From the NCBI RefSeq assembly GCF_947488135.1, contig NZ_CANKYW010000005.1:1-64000 (forward strand): DNA of 64,000 bases, in the 5' to 3' direction. The translations under genes were made by a program, and so were the position numbers. The stretch is from an uncultured Marivita sp. (GTDB taxonomy: Bacteria; Pseudomonadota; Alphaproteobacteria; Rhodobacterales; Rhodobacteraceae). Shown here one piece after another: positions 16,755 to 25,603 of this stretch (position 1 is its first letter; each line of letters begins with the position of its first letter). Under the pieces are notes generated by a model, which was not told the DNA's origin, did not search any database, and was given only the letters and a program-made list of their open reading frames with translations.

Positions 16755-18349
16755 TGTCGCAACAACCGCTCGGCGCGCAAATCTCGCAAATGCTCAAGGA
16801 TCGGGGTGTCGATACGATCTTCGGCATCCCAGGCGTGCACAATGTGGAGCTGTATCGCGGCATCGAACAGGCCGGGATCACCCATGTTCTGGCGCGCCAC
16901 GAGCAGGGGGCGGGCTTCATGGCCGACGGCTATGCGCGCGCAACGGGCAAGCCAGGCGTGGCCTATGTCATCACCGGGCCGGGTCTGACGAACATCCTGA
17001 CACCGCTGGGCCAGGCCTATTCGGACAGCGTGCCGGTGCTGGCGATCTCGTCCGGCCTTGACGAAACCGCAGCACGGCGCGGGCAGCTGCACCAGATGCG
17101 CGACCAGCGTGCGGCAGCCGAAACGGTCTGCGCCTGGTCGGAAGAGGCCCGCAGCGCGGACGCCGCCTATGCCTTGGTCGACCGGGCCTTCGATCAGTTC
17201 GCCAGCGCCCGACCGCGGCCCTGTCACATTCAGGTGCCCATCGCCACCTTGGGCGCACTGGCCGACGCCGCACCCCCGCCGCCAGACACGCGCCCCGCGC
17301 CACCGGCGGCGTCTCACGCGGATGTCTACACCGTGGTGGAGGCCGTTCTCGCGGCGAAGAAACCCCTTTTCGTCTTCGGCGGCGGGGCCGTCGCCGGGGC
17401 GGCCTCTGTTCCCGATCTCCTGCGCCAGACCGGGGCGGCAAGCGTTGTGACCTATGCCGCACGTGGCGTCGTGCCCTCCGATCAGCCGCTCTACCTGGGC
17501 AGTTTCCTCGCCCGCGCCGACAGCGCCGAGGTTGTGGCGCAGGCCGACCTCGTGATCGCCGTCGGCACCACCTTGTCCGAAGTCGATCTATGGCGCCCAA
17601 CGCTGGGCCATAACGCGCCGATGATCCGCGTCGATATCGACCCCGAGGTGTTCGGGGGTATGGGACCACGCGACACCGCGATCCTTGCCGATGCGACCGC
17701 GTTCCTGCGCGCCATGACCATCGCCATCCCGGCCCGAACGCAGGACCAGCCCCCGAAATGGGACGCTGCCACCATCGCCCGCAAACGCGCCGCCTGGCGA
17801 GCCGAGGTCGCCACCGAACGCCCCGGCATCGTCCCGGTCTGCGAGGCGCTGCAACAGTTGCTGCCGGATGACACGATGATCTATTCCGACATGACGCAAT
17901 TTGCCTATGGCGCGAAAGAGATCTGGGACATGCCGCGCCCCGGCCATTGGCACCATCCCTACGGTTTTGGCACGCTGGGCTATGCGCTGCCCGCCGCCAT
18001 CGGCGGGGCCGTGGCGCGCAGGGGCAAGCCGACCCTCGCCATCGCGGGCGATTACGGGCTGCAATACACGATCCAGGAGCTTGGGACGGCGGTGGAGCTG
18101 GGGCTTCGGCTACCCATTCTTGTCTGGGACAATGGCAAGCTGGGCGAGATCGAGGACAGCATGGTGCGCAGCCAGATCGCCCCGAACGCCGTGATGGCGC
18201 GAAACCCGGATTTCCTCGCTCTGGCGCGGGCCTATGGGGCAGGGGCGGTAGCACCCACCAGCCTGTCAGAGCTGCAAGACGCGGTTGGTGCTGCCTTGTC
18301 CGCCAATGCGCCGACACTGATCCGCGTCACACCTGCCATCGCAGGCTGA
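16754..18349 (+). CDS. thiamine-pyrophosphate-dependent enzyme (acetolactate synthase-like)
   Basis: The 531-residue protein has the three domains of the acetolactate synthase/decarboxylase family. The PYR domain carries the catalytic glutamate (ARHEQGAGFMADGYARATGK, about residue 50), the middle domain shows GGGAVAGAA, and the PP domain has GDYG with the later VWDNG standing for the usual GDG...NN motif. Close family members include 5-guanidino-2-oxopentanoate decarboxylase; true acetolactate synthase is unlikely because no regulatory subunit gene follows. The start ATG overlaps the trkH stop, which suggests coupled translation despite no obvious functional link. Confidence 0.82.
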   Translation: MSQQPLGAQISQMLKDRGVDTIFGIPGVHNVELYRGIEQAGITHVLARHEQGAGFMADGYARATGKPGVAYVITGPGLTNILTPLGQAYSDSVPVLAISSGLDETAARRGQLHQMRDQRAAAETVCAWSEEARSADAAYALVDRAFDQFASARPRPCHIQVPIATLGALADAAPPPPDTRPAPPAASHADVYTVVEAVLAAKKPLFVFGGGAVAGAASVPDLLRQTGAASVVTYAARGVVPSDQPLYLGSFLARADSAEVVAQADLVIAVGTTLSEVDLWRPTLGHNAPMIRVDIDPEVFGGMGPRDTAILADATAFLRAMTIAIPARTQDQPPKWDAATIARKRAAWRAEVATERPGIVPVCEALQQLLPDDTMIYSDMTQFAYGAKEIWDMPRPGHWHHPYGFGTLGYALPAAIGGAVARRGKPTLAIAGDYGLQYTIQELGTAVELGLRLPILVWDNGKLGEIEDSMVRSQIAPNAVMARNPDFLALARAYGAGAVAPTSLSELQDAVGAALSANAPTLIRVTPAIAG

Positions 18350-18393
18350 CCCGTTCCTTCGAAGGAACGGGCAAAACTCTCCGAAGAGTTTTG
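18350..18393. repeat. paired palindromes after the TPP enzyme gene
   Basis: A perfect 22-bp palindrome centred on TTCGAA (18350-18371, stem CCCGTTCCTTC) is followed directly by a hairpin CAAAACTCT-CCGA-AGAGTTTTG (18372-18393). It starts at the base after the stop codon and may act as a terminator. Confidence 0.8.
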
Positions 18394-18773
18394 GCGCACC
18401 CGTTCAAACGCCCGCGCGCCGCGCGGTCCATTTCGGATGTGTTAACCGCAAATCGCCAAAACCCCTCGCACGATGCGCATCGAGCGGACAGGGTCACTCC
18501 CACACCGCGACACCATGACGACGTTCTTCATGCCCCGGCGACGGGGACGACCATGACAGACCGGTCACTCAGACCCCGTGGCGGGGGTACAGGTCCGGGG
18601 CAATAGCCCCGCAGCAGATGGAACGGTCACGGCCCAACGGGGCGGCGCCGCTTCTCTCACTTGCAGAGGGATCACTGACATCCCAAATGATCGAACGCTC
18701 CCGGCGGGTTTCGACCCGGCCGGGCGTCCGGCGTGGGTCGGGCAGGCCGTTTCGTCCTGTCCGACCCTTTTCG
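18394..18773. other. gene-free interval between convergent genes
   Basis: No credible gene is seen. Near its right end GGGTCGGGCAGG (18735-18746) pairs with CCTGTCCGACCC (18756-18767) with one G-T wobble, followed on the plus strand by TTTTC. It may terminate transcription at the end of the convergent valS unit, but a T-run exists only in the plus direction. Confidence 0.4.
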
Positions 18774-21700
18774 TCAGCCCAGTTCCGCCAGACGGTTCAT
18801 CGCGTCCTGCAATTTCGCCGCTTCGTCCTCGCGTGCGGCAAGATTGGCGCGGGTTTCCTCGACCACCTCTTCGGGGGCGCTTTCGACGAATTTCGGATTG
18901 TTCAACCGCCCCTTCATGCCGCCGATTTCCTTGGCGAGCTTTTGCAGGGACTTGTCGAGCCGTGCCTTTTCCTCGTCCACGTCGATGATATCCGCCAATG
19001 GCAGGCCAAAGGTCGCGCCATCCATCGGCACCGTTGCGCAGCCCTTGGGGAAGGCGTCCACAACCGTCAGATCGTCGATCCGGGCCAAGCGCTTGATCAG
19101 CACTTCGTTGCGCTCCCACGCGGCCTTGGCGGTGTCGTTCATGTCCTTGACCACCAGAGGCAGGTAGAGACCCACCGGCACATGCATCTGCTGCCGGGCC
19201 GAGCGGATGCCCTCGATCAGCCCGATCACCCAGTTCATCTCGCGGTCGGCCTCGGCGTCGATCAGATCGGTGCCGTAGGTGGGCCAATCCGCATGGATCA
19301 GCATCTTCGACCGGTCGCCGGTCACGGCCCACAGTTCTTCGGTGATGAAGGGCATGATCGGATGCAGCAGGATCAGGCATTGGTCGATGACCCAGGCCAT
19401 CACCGCCTTGGTTTCGGCCGTTTGCGGGCCCTCATCCAGCAGAAGCGGCTTGGAGAATTCCACGTACCAATCGCAGACCTTGCCCCAAACAAATCGATAG
19501 AGCGCTGCCGCCGCGTCGTCGAAGCGGTAGGCGTCCAATGCCGCATCCACTTCGCCGCGCACGCGGGCGGTTTCGCCGATGATCCACTGGTTCACCGTGG
19601 CAGTGGCCTTGGGAATGTCGGCGCTCGGGGTCCGGTTCTCGAACACTCCGTTCATCTCGGCAAAGCGGACGGCGTTCCAGAGCTTCGTTCCGAAGTTCCG
19701 GTAGCCCGCGATCCGTTGCATGTCGAGCTTGAGCACCCCACCAAGCGAGGCCATCGCCGCATTGGTGAACCGCAGCGCATCGGCGCCGTATTCGTCGATG
19801 ATCTCCAGCGGATCGACCACGTTGCCCAGTGATTTGGACATCTTCTTGCCCTTGGCGTCGCGGACGAGGCCATGCAGGTAGACATCCTTGAACGGGATCT
19901 GATCGACCACGGCCAGTTGCATCATCATCATCCGCGCGACCCAGAAGAAAAGGATGTCCTGTCCGGTCACGAGAACCGAGGTCGGGAAGTATCTTTCCAG
20001 TTCCGGCGTCTGCTCGGGCCAGCCCAGAGTGCCGATGGGCCATAGCCCGGAGGAGAACCAGGTGTCCAGCACGTCGGGATCGCGCCAGACCGGGAAGACC
20101 AGCCGCGTCGGGTCCTGATTGTTGGCCTCGTAGTCCGCAAGGCTCGCCGCGAGCATATGCGCGGCTTCGTCCCGGTTTTCGACCTCAACGACCCGCGCAT
20201 GGTTGAGCGGTGTCGGCAAACCGCCCAGCACGTCGCCGAACTGTGCCTGCACGTCCTCGAAACTCGCGGCCGCATGGTGACGCTCGTTGCCTTTCAGCAG
20301 GCTTTGCGCATCGAGCAGCCGGCCCATTTCCACCAGGTCGAGCGCGCCGTCGCCTTCATCGTCACGGAAACCTTCGCGCGCCAGGTCGAAGCCGTACCAG
20401 ACCGGAATTTGATGCCCCCACCAGAGCTGACGCGAAATGCACCAAGGTTCGATATTCTCGAGCCAGTGATAATAGGTCCGCTCGCCCGACTCGGGCACGA
20501 TCCTGACCTCACCTGAACGCACGGCCTCCAGTGCGGGGCCGACGATCTTGTCGGCATCCACGAACCACTGGTCGGTGAGCATCGGCTCGATGACAACTTT
20601 GGAGCGGTCACCGAAGGGCTGCATGATCGGTTTGGCCTCGACCAGCGGCACCAGCGTGTCCTCGCGCGCCTCGCCACCTTCTTCGGGCGCAAGCGGCGCT
20701 TTTGGGGACCCGAGGCGCGGATCGGTGACGGGCACCATCACCGCGAGACCTTCGGCGGTGATTTCCTCCACCACCCGCTTGCGTGCCTCGAACCGGTCGA
20801 GCCCGCGCAGGTGATCCGGCACGAGGTTCAGCGTATCGGTTTCCGCCTCGGTCAGCGTGCGTTCGCCGCGCGCCACGGCACCGGCCACCTCTGCCGCCTC
20901 GGCATAGGGAGCACCATCGTCGCGCATATGCGCTTTGGTGTCCATCAGGCGGTAGCAGGGGATGTTGCCGCGTTTGGCGACGCCGTAATCGTTGAAGTCA
21001 TGCGCGCCGGTGATCTTCACCGCGCCCGAGCCGAAATCGGGGTCGGGGTAGTCGTCGGTGATGATCGGGATCAGGCGGCGGTGCTCTTTCGGACCAACAG
21101 GAATTTCGCAGAGTTTTCCGACGATTGGTGCGTAACGCTCATCCGTTGGGTGAACCGCAACCGCGCCGTCGCCAAGCATGGTTTCGGGGCGCGTTGTGGC
21201 GATGGAGATATAGTCGCGCTCTTCCTCAAGCACGACGTTCCCGTCCTCGTCCTTTTCGACATAGGTATAGGTCGCGCCGCCCGCGAGCGGGTATTTGAAG
21301 TGCCACATATGACCGGGCACTTCGGTGTTCTCGACCTCGAGATCGGAAATTGCGGTCTCGAAATGCGGGTCCCAGTTGACCAGCCGCTTGCCGCGATAGA
21401 TCAGGCCCTTGTTGTACATATCGACGAAGACCTTGATCACCGCATCATGGAAATTCGGCGCACCTGACCCTTTGTCGGGATCGCCCGCAGCCCCGCCCAT
21501 CGTGAACGCCTCGCGCGACCAGTCGGCGGAGGCGCCAAGGCGCTTGAGCTGCCCGATGATGGTGCCGCGGGATTTGACCTTCTGCTGCCACACCCGGTCG
21601 AGAAACGCCTCGCGCCCCATCTCGCGGCGCGACGGCTCGCCATTGGCGGCCATTTCGCGTTCGGTCACCATTTGCGTGGCGATGCCCGCGTGGTCGGTGC

Positions 21701-21941
21701 CCGGCTGCCAGAGCGTGTCGAAGCCGCGCATCCGGTGCCAGCGCACAAGAATGTCCTGCAAGGTGTTGTTGAACGCGTGACCCATATGCAGCGAGCCGGT
21801 GACGTTGGGCGGCGGGATCATCACGCAGAACGTCTCGTCGCGCGAGGCATTTGCTCCGGCCTTGAAGGCCCCGCTGTCTTCCCACGCTTCATAAAGCCGC
21901 GCCTCGGCCGCTTGGGCGTCGAATGTCTTTTCCATCGCCAT
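18774..21941 (-). CDS. valS: valine--tRNA ligase
   Basis: About 1055 residues of a class I aminoacyl-tRNA synthetase that charges tRNA-Val. The HIGH-type motif is [14 protein letters not shown] (about residue 40) and the KMSKS loop is [10 protein letters not shown]. The editing domain lies between them ([17 protein letters not shown]), and the C-terminal coiled coil of ValRS ([16 protein letters not shown]) is present. The start [10 protein letters not shown] at 21941 is preferred; ATG 21935 is equally possible, and the longer upstream reading is not homologous. No T-box or other leader element was seen. Confidence 0.97.
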   Translation of the reverse strand: MAMEKTFDAQAAEARLYEAWEDSGAFKAGANASRDETFCVMIPPPNVTGSLHMGHAFNNTLQDILVRWHRMRGFDTLWQPGTDHAGIATQMVTEREMAANGEPSRREMGREAFLDRVWQQKVKSRGTIIGQLKRLGASADWSREAFTMGGAAGDPDKGSGAPNFHDAVIKVFVDMYNKGLIYRGKRLVNWDPHFETAISDLEVENTEVPGHMWHFKYPLAGGATYTYVEKDEDGNVVLEEERDYISIATTRPETMLGDGAVAVHPTDERYAPIVGKLCEIPVGPKEHRRLIPIITDDYPDPDFGSGAVKITGAHDFNDYGVAKRGNIPCYRLMDTKAHMRDDGAPYAEAAEVAGAVARGERTLTEAETDTLNLVPDHLRGLDRFEARKRVVEEITAEGLAVMVPVTDPRLGSPKAPLAPEEGGEAREDTLVPLVEAKPIMQPFGDRSKVVIEPMLTDQWFVDADKIVGPALEAVRSGEVRIVPESGERTYYHWLENIEPWCISRQLWWGHQIPVWYGFDLAREGFRDDEGDGALDLVEMGRLLDAQSLLKGNERHHAAASFEDVQAQFGDVLGGLPTPLNHARVVEVENRDEAAHMLAASLADYEANNQDPTRLVFPVWRDPDVLDTWFSSGLWPIGTLGWPEQTPELERYFPTSVLVTGQDILFFWVARMMMMQLAVVDQIPFKDVYLHGLVRDAKGKKMSKSLGNVVDPLEIIDEYGADALRFTNAAMASLGGVLKLDMQRIAGYRNFGTKLWNAVRFAEMNGVFENRTPSADIPKATATVNQWIIGETARVRGEVDAALDAYRFDDAAAALYRFVWGKVCDWYVEFSKPLLLDEGPQTAETKAVMAWVIDQCLILLHPIMPFITEELWAVTGDRSKMLIHADWPTYGTDLIDAEADREMNWVIGLIEGIRSARQQMHVPVGLYLPLVVKDMNDTAKAAWERNEVLIKRLARIDDLTVVDAFPKGCATVPMDGATFGLPLADIIDVDEEKARLDKSLQKLAKEIGGMKGRLNNPKFVESAPEEVVEETRANLAAREDEAAKLQDAMNRLAELG

Positions 21942-22060
21942 GGGGTCAATTCCCGCTTTTGTGCCGCCCGAACGGGCCGCAGGTGTTCCGTTGCGCCTCA
22001 TCTAGCGAATGGGCGGGAAAAGGAAAACCCAAGCGGGCTGCGAAACTGTTGGAGACCCCC

Positions 22061-22107
22061 GAAAAAGAAAAAACGGTGATGCCAAGGGAGGAGAGGCATC
22101 ACCGTTT
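22061..22107 (-). terminator. terminator of the DUF1127/CcsR-like unit
   Basis: On the minus strand a perfect 13-bp stem (AAACGGTGATGCC with GGCATCACCGTTT) holds a loop containing CTCCTCCCT, followed by TTTCTTTTTC. It is both the fourth anti-Shine-Dalgarno hairpin of the cluster and an intrinsic terminator. Confidence 0.9.
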
Positions 22108-22141
22108 CCAGTTCACGACATCCAGGGAGGAGGAGAGGATG
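22071..22141 (-). ncRNA. CcsR-like sRNA, distal copy
   Basis: Two hairpins 44 bases apart each present a C/U-rich loop. The first, at 22119-22141, has stem CATCC/GGATG and loop TCTCCTCCTCCCT; the second is the terminator hairpin at 22071-22107. In Rhodobacter sphaeroides the CcsR sRNAs carry CCUCCUCCC in two loops, lie in tandem downstream of a DUF1127 gene (ccaF1), and are processed from a common transcript. Gene order, loop motif and two-hairpin layout all agree. Exact RNA ends are unknown. Confidence 0.8.
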
Positions 22142-22179
22142 CCGATCTCTTGTGAGTCCGAAGACCCGAAATTTGTGAC

Positions 22180-22246
22180 GGTGACACGAGGGAGGAGGAG
22201 ACGTGCCACCGTCGATCTCGGAACACCCAGGGAGGAGGAGAGGGTG
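22180..22246 (-). ncRNA. CcsR-like sRNA, proximal copy
   Basis: Two hairpins 41 bases apart carry the CCTCCTCCC loop: 22224-22246 (stem CACCC/GGGTG) and 22180-22210 (stem GGTGGCACG with CGTGTCACC, one G-U pair). This is the copy nearer the DUF1127 gene, separated from the distal copy by a longer spacer of about 64 bases between loops. The loop sequence is complementary to Shine-Dalgarno sites, so it may base-pair with mRNAs or act as a decoy. Confidence 0.8.
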
Positions 22247-22299
22247 CCCGATCCGTGTTGGCGAGGGGCCCGTGCGGGGCCATGCTCACCGAATATCGT

Positions 22300-22518
22300 T
22301 CAGCTTTCGTAAGCTGCTTGATACGCAACGCGCTTGATCTCGGAATGGTTCAAACCCAGATCACACAATTCGCGATGCGACAGTGCGCTCAGTTCGCGCA
22401 GCGTGTTGCGGTAGATCTTGCGGCGCGCTGCTTTGGCGCGGTATTCTGTGATAAGCGCATTGACCCGATCCAGGATACCGGAGCCGACGGCGCCAAGTGT
22501 GTTTGTTTCGTATGCCAT
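22300..22518 (-). CDS. DUF1127 small protein, CcaF1-like
   Basis: A 72-residue protein (MAYETNTLGAVGSG...) with the arginine-rich DUF1127 helix RKIYRNTLRELSALSHREL followed by CDLGLNHSEI. DUF1127 proteins of this size with linked sRNAs include CcaF1 of Rhodobacter, an RNA-binding protein needed for maturation of the co-transcribed CcsR sRNAs. The CcsR-like hairpins lie directly downstream, so the same arrangement is inferred. ATG 22518 follows AAGAGCAG; the upstream extension to 22629 runs through the predicted promoter and is rejected. Confidence 0.88.
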   Translation of the reverse strand: MAYETNTLGAVGSGILDRVNALITEYRAKAARRKIYRNTLRELSALSHRELCDLGLNHSEIKRVAYQAAYES

Positions 22519-22564
22519 GTTTCTGCTCTTTTCGAATTTGCGTGTTTCCGTTCGCTTGAGACAA

Positions 22565-22591
22565 AGATAGGGAAATGCTGCGCCTGCACAA
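22565..22591 (-). promoter_or_regulatory. possible RpoH-type promoter of the DUF1127/CcsR-like unit
   Basis: On the minus strand TTG (22591-22589) is separated by 18 bases from CTATCT (22570-22565), matching the TTG-N17/18-CTATNT pattern of Rhodobacter RpoHI/RpoHII promoters. The expected start site is about 40 bases before the ATG. RpoH control of this locus is known in R. sphaeroides; here it is inferred from the motif. Confidence 0.5.
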
Positions 22592-22744
22592 TGGTAAAAT
22601 CCTTCAATGCTGCCATGCAGCAATTGCATAGGCCAAATGGTTCAAATTTGTGCGTTTTGCTCTAGGGCCGCTATTTTTCGGGCAAGGCGTTGAAGCCCGC
22701 CTGCTGGACTGCCATCTCAGTTACGGAACGGTGAAAGGTTGAGC

Positions 22745-23812
22745 ATGTCCGTAACATCTGAGCAGATTCGCGCAGCTTTGGACCGCGTGGCGATTCCGGA
22801 CGGAAAAACCCTCATTTCAGCCGATCTTGTCCGGGCCATCCAGATCGACGGCGGCACGGTGCGGTTCGTCATCGAGGCACCAACCCCCGAAGTCGCCCGT
22901 CTGATGGAGCCGGTGCGCAAGGCGGCTGAGGCCGTAGTGCGCGATTTGCCCGGTGTGTCCGATGTGTCCGTCGCCTTGACCGCGCATGGTCCAGCGGCGA
23001 CACCGCCCAAGGGGTTGAAGATCGGCGGGCATCCGAAACCGCAGGCCGGATCGCTCAAACCGTCCGGCGTGGCGCGCATCGTGGCCATCGGGTCGGGCAA
23101 GGGCGGTGTCGGCAAATCGACGGTGTCCTCGAACCTCGCCGTGGCGCTGGCGCGGGCCGGGCGCAAGGTCGGACTTCTGGACGCCGATATCTACGGCCCG
23201 AGCCAGCCGCGCATGATGGGCGTGTCGCAAAAACCCGAAAGCCCGGACGGCCAGACGATCATCCCGCTTCAGGCGCATGGCGTGACGGTCATGTCCATCG
23301 GTCTGATGCTGCCCGAAGACAAGGCCGTTGTCTGGCGCGGACCGATGCTGATGGGCGCGTTGCAGCAGATGTTGTCGCAGGTGGCCTGGGGCGATCTGGA
23401 CGTGTTGCTGGTCGATTTGCCGCCGGGGACCGGCGATGTCGCAATGACGCTCTGCAAGAAGGCGCAACCTTCGGGGGCCATCGTGGTCTCCACGCCGCAG
23501 GACGTGGCGCTGCTCGATGCGCGCAAGGCGCTGGATATGTTCGACACGCTCAAGACGCCCGTGCTGGGCCTGATCGAGAACATGGCCGTCTTCACCTGCC
23601 CGCATTGCGGTGGCGAGAGCCATATTTTCGGTGCCGGCGGCGTGGTTGACGAAGCGGAGGCGCGCGGCGTCCCGATCCTCGCGCAACTGCCGCTCGATCT
23701 GGACACGCGTCTGGCCGGGGATGGCGGTGCGCCGGTGGCTGCGGGGGATGGGCCGATGGCCAAGGCCTATGCGGCGCTGGCGGATCGGTTGATCGAGGGC
23801 GGCATGGCCTGA
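22745..23812 (+). CDS. mrp: Mrp/ApbC-type iron-sulfur cluster carrier ATPase
   Basis: The 355-residue protein has an N-terminal MIP18-like (DUF59) domain (residues about 5-80), a linker, and a ParA/MinD-like ATPase domain. The deviant Walker A is [11 protein letters not shown] (about residue 118), and the CxxC pair FTCPHCGG binds the bridging Fe-S cluster between two subunits. It delivers Fe-S clusters to apo-proteins in the cytoplasm. ATG 22745 follows GAAAGG; a TTG two codons earlier is less likely. Confidence 0.95.
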   Translation: MSVTSEQIRAALDRVAIPDGKTLISADLVRAIQIDGGTVRFVIEAPTPEVARLMEPVRKAAEAVVRDLPGVSDVSVALTAHGPAATPPKGLKIGGHPKPQAGSLKPSGVARIVAIGSGKGGVGKSTVSSNLAVALARAGRKVGLLDADIYGPSQPRMMGVSQKPESPDGQTIIPLQAHGVTVMSIGLMLPEDKAVVWRGPMLMGALQQMLSQVAWGDLDVLLVDLPPGTGDVAMTLCKKAQPSGAIVVSTPQDVALLDARKALDMFDTLKTPVLGLIENMAVFTCPHCGGESHIFGAGGVVDEAEARGVPILAQLPLDLDTRLAGDGGAPVAAGDGPMAKAYAALADRLIEGGMA

Positions 23813-23822
23813 AGCCGGGCGT

Positions 23823-23861
23823 CGATGCGTTGACGCATCGCACCGCTCGGTCGACCGAGCG
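23823..23861. repeat. paired palindromes between mrp and tonB
   Basis: CGATGCGT-TG-ACGCATCG (23823-23840) is followed three bases later by the perfect 18-bp palindrome CGCTCGGTCGACCGAGCG (23844-23861). It fills the gap between two convergent genes and may serve both as a terminator. Confidence 0.8.
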
Positions 23862-24851
23862 TCAGCGCGCCACGGTCAGGCGTTGGCTGAAGCGGTAGGT
23901 GCTGTTCGTAAGACCTTCCGGTGCGCGTGGAAACCGCGCGCGGTTCACCGCCGCGAGGGCCGATTGGTCGAGGCGGCTGTTGCCCGAGGACGCCGCCACA
24001 GACACCCCCGCGACTTGCCCTGCGGGCGTGATGGAAATCACCAATTGCACACTGCCCCGAACCCCACGAGGTGGCCGATGCGCGCGCCGCAGGGCCGAAG
24101 TGATCCGCGCGCCCCATTGCTGTTCCAATTGCGCCAGTTGTGCCTTCGAAGGGCCTGTCGCCACAGGCGCGGCGCGGGCCGGGGCTGCCGCCGTCGCAGG
24201 CTTGCCACCCGTTCCCTCGGCTCTTTGCGCGGGTTTCGGCGCGGCTTGTTCCTGTCGCGCGGGGGGCGGCGCTGCGCGGTCAATCGGACGCGGCTCGGGG
24301 CGCAAGGACGCGATCGGGGCGATCGGGCTGGCTTCGGGCGTGGTGTCCACTTGGGGCGGCGCGCTTGCGTCCGGCGAGACCGCGTAGAGCGATGGCGCAA
24401 CAGGGCGCTGCGCGTTTTGCTCCACCGACACCGGAGGCGCTGTCACGGCAGGCAAATCCGGTGCGCTCAGGCTCCCCGGCGCCGTCTGCGCCAACGGTTC
24501 GGGCGGCGCGGGAAGCCGGGTTTCGGCACGCGGTCGCGTCGGGGTCGGGGCTGGATCGGGCAAAGCGGCGACGCGCGGTGCGTCGGCGACCGCTTGTTCG
24601 GGGCCGGGGCGGTCCGGAATGTGCGCCGCGGACGGCTGCGCGAGGACCGGCGCATCGCTGATCTCTGGCGCACGGTCCCAGTCCTGCACCAGTGCCGCGA
24701 GCGTCGGGCTGGCGGCGTGCAATGTGACCTCCGACGCGCCTGAATGTCCGCCGCTGCTGCCTCCCGGAAGTACAGGGGCCACGGCCAGGGTGGCAGCGTG
24801 AAGCGCACCCGAGAGGGCTATGAACGCGGTGAGTTCGAGAAGCCGCATCAC
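23862..24851 (-). CDS. tonB: TonB family energy transducer
   Basis: A 329-residue protein with one N-terminal membrane helix (about residues 5-27), a long proline/alanine-rich spacer (about 50-245) that would span the periplasm, and a C-terminal TonB domain (QWGARITSALRRAHRPPRG onward, ending VNRARFPRAP...YRFSQRLTV). TonB passes inner-membrane proton-motive energy to outer-membrane receptors. It is the last gene of the cobalamin-riboswitch operon and overlaps the preceding exbD by 4 bases. The HxRD-like N-terminal motif of other TonBs is not obvious. Confidence 0.85.
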   Translation of the reverse strand: MMRLLELTAFIALSGALHAATLAVAPVLPGGSSGGHSGASEVTLHAASPTLAALVQDWDRAPEISDAPVLAQPSAAHIPDRPGPEQAVADAPRVAALPDPAPTPTRPRAETRLPAPPEPLAQTAPGSLSAPDLPAVTAPPVSVEQNAQRPVAPSLYAVSPDASAPPQVDTTPEASPIAPIASLRPEPRPIDRAAPPPARQEQAAPKPAQRAEGTGGKPATAAAPARAAPVATGPSKAQLAQLEQQWGARITSALRRAHRPPRGVRGSVQLVISITPAGQVAGVSVAASSGNSRLDQSALAAVNRARFPRAPEGLTNSTYRFSQRLTVAR

Positions 24852-25231
24852 CCGCCCTCCGTCACAAGCTCGATCCGCGTCGCGCCGAGCGTCGAGAGTT
24901 GCGCCAGAACCCGCGCGAGGGTCGCGGCGGGCAGGCTGGCATCGGCGTGGAGGCGCAACGGGCCGTCGCTCTTTGCCGCCTGCATCACGGCCGCGTCGCC
25001 GCGTGCGGCCTCGAACGCGATCTCTCCGTCGGCGCTGATATAAAGCGCGGCCTGACCGCTGTCTTCATCACCTGTGGCGCGGGGTAGGGCGACGTCGAGC
25101 GGCACGGGTGGGGCGATCTGCGCGGTCATGAGGAAGAAGATCAGCAGCAGGAACACCACGTTGATCATCGGCACCACGGGCTCGCGTGGGGCACGCCGGG
25201 GCGGCAGGGCAACGAGCGGACACCGTCTCAT
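24848..25231 (-). CDS. ExbD/TolR family protein lacking the key aspartate
   Basis: The 127-residue protein has one N-terminal membrane helix and a periplasmic domain like ExbD. The helix reads PMINVVFLLLIFFLM, so the aspartate that carries protons in ExbD/TolR (PLIDVVFLL) is replaced by Asn24. The rest of the helix is well conserved. Its start overlaps the upstream exbD by 4 bases and its stop overlaps tonB by 4 bases. It may be a structural partner in a mixed ExbD pair, with only the other copy carrying protons. Confidence 0.85.
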   Translation of the reverse strand: MRRCPLVALPPRRAPREPVVPMINVVFLLLIFFLMTAQIAPPVPLDVALPRATGDEDSGQAALYISADGEIAFEAARGDAAVMQAAKSDGPLRLHADASLPAATLARVLAQLSTLGATRIELVTEGG

Positions 25232-25602
25232 TCCAGCACCACGAGGTTTGACCAGCCCGCCGCGCGCAGGGGGATCATGGCATCCAGCAGATGCTGGACC
25301 GAGGCGTTCTCGCGCGCGCGCAGGAGGATGATGTCGTCGTCCTTGCCCATCAGCGGGCTCAGCGCCGCGACCGGATCGGTCACGTCGATGCCGTTCACGC
25401 GAACCCCATCCGGCAGAACGGTGACAAGGCGCGGCGGGCCATCATATGTCTGAGCCGTGCCGCCGGAAAGGGTCACAGGAATCGCGTCGGTGACGCCGAA
25501 CCGGGCGGCCAGCATGAAGAACACCAGAAGCAGGAATACAACGTCGATCATCGGGGTCAGCCCGATGCGCCGTCTGCGTGTCTGATGCGTGAGCCCCAGC
25601 AT
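25228..25602 (-). CDS. exbD: ExbD/TolR family proton-channel subunit
   Basis: The 124-residue protein has the canonical helix TPMIDVVFLLLVFFML with the proton-carrying Asp20, then a periplasmic domain ending SNLVVLE. ExbD works with the ExbB pentamer and TonB. It begins one base after the exbB stop and overlaps the second exbD. Confidence 0.93.
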   Translation of the reverse strand: MLGLTHQTRRRRIGLTPMIDVVFLLLVFFMLAARFGVTDAIPVTLSGGTAQTYDGPPRLVTVLPDGVRVNGIDVTDPVAALSPLMGKDDDIILLRARENASVQHLLDAMIPLRAAGWSNLVVLE

Positions 25603-25603
25603 G

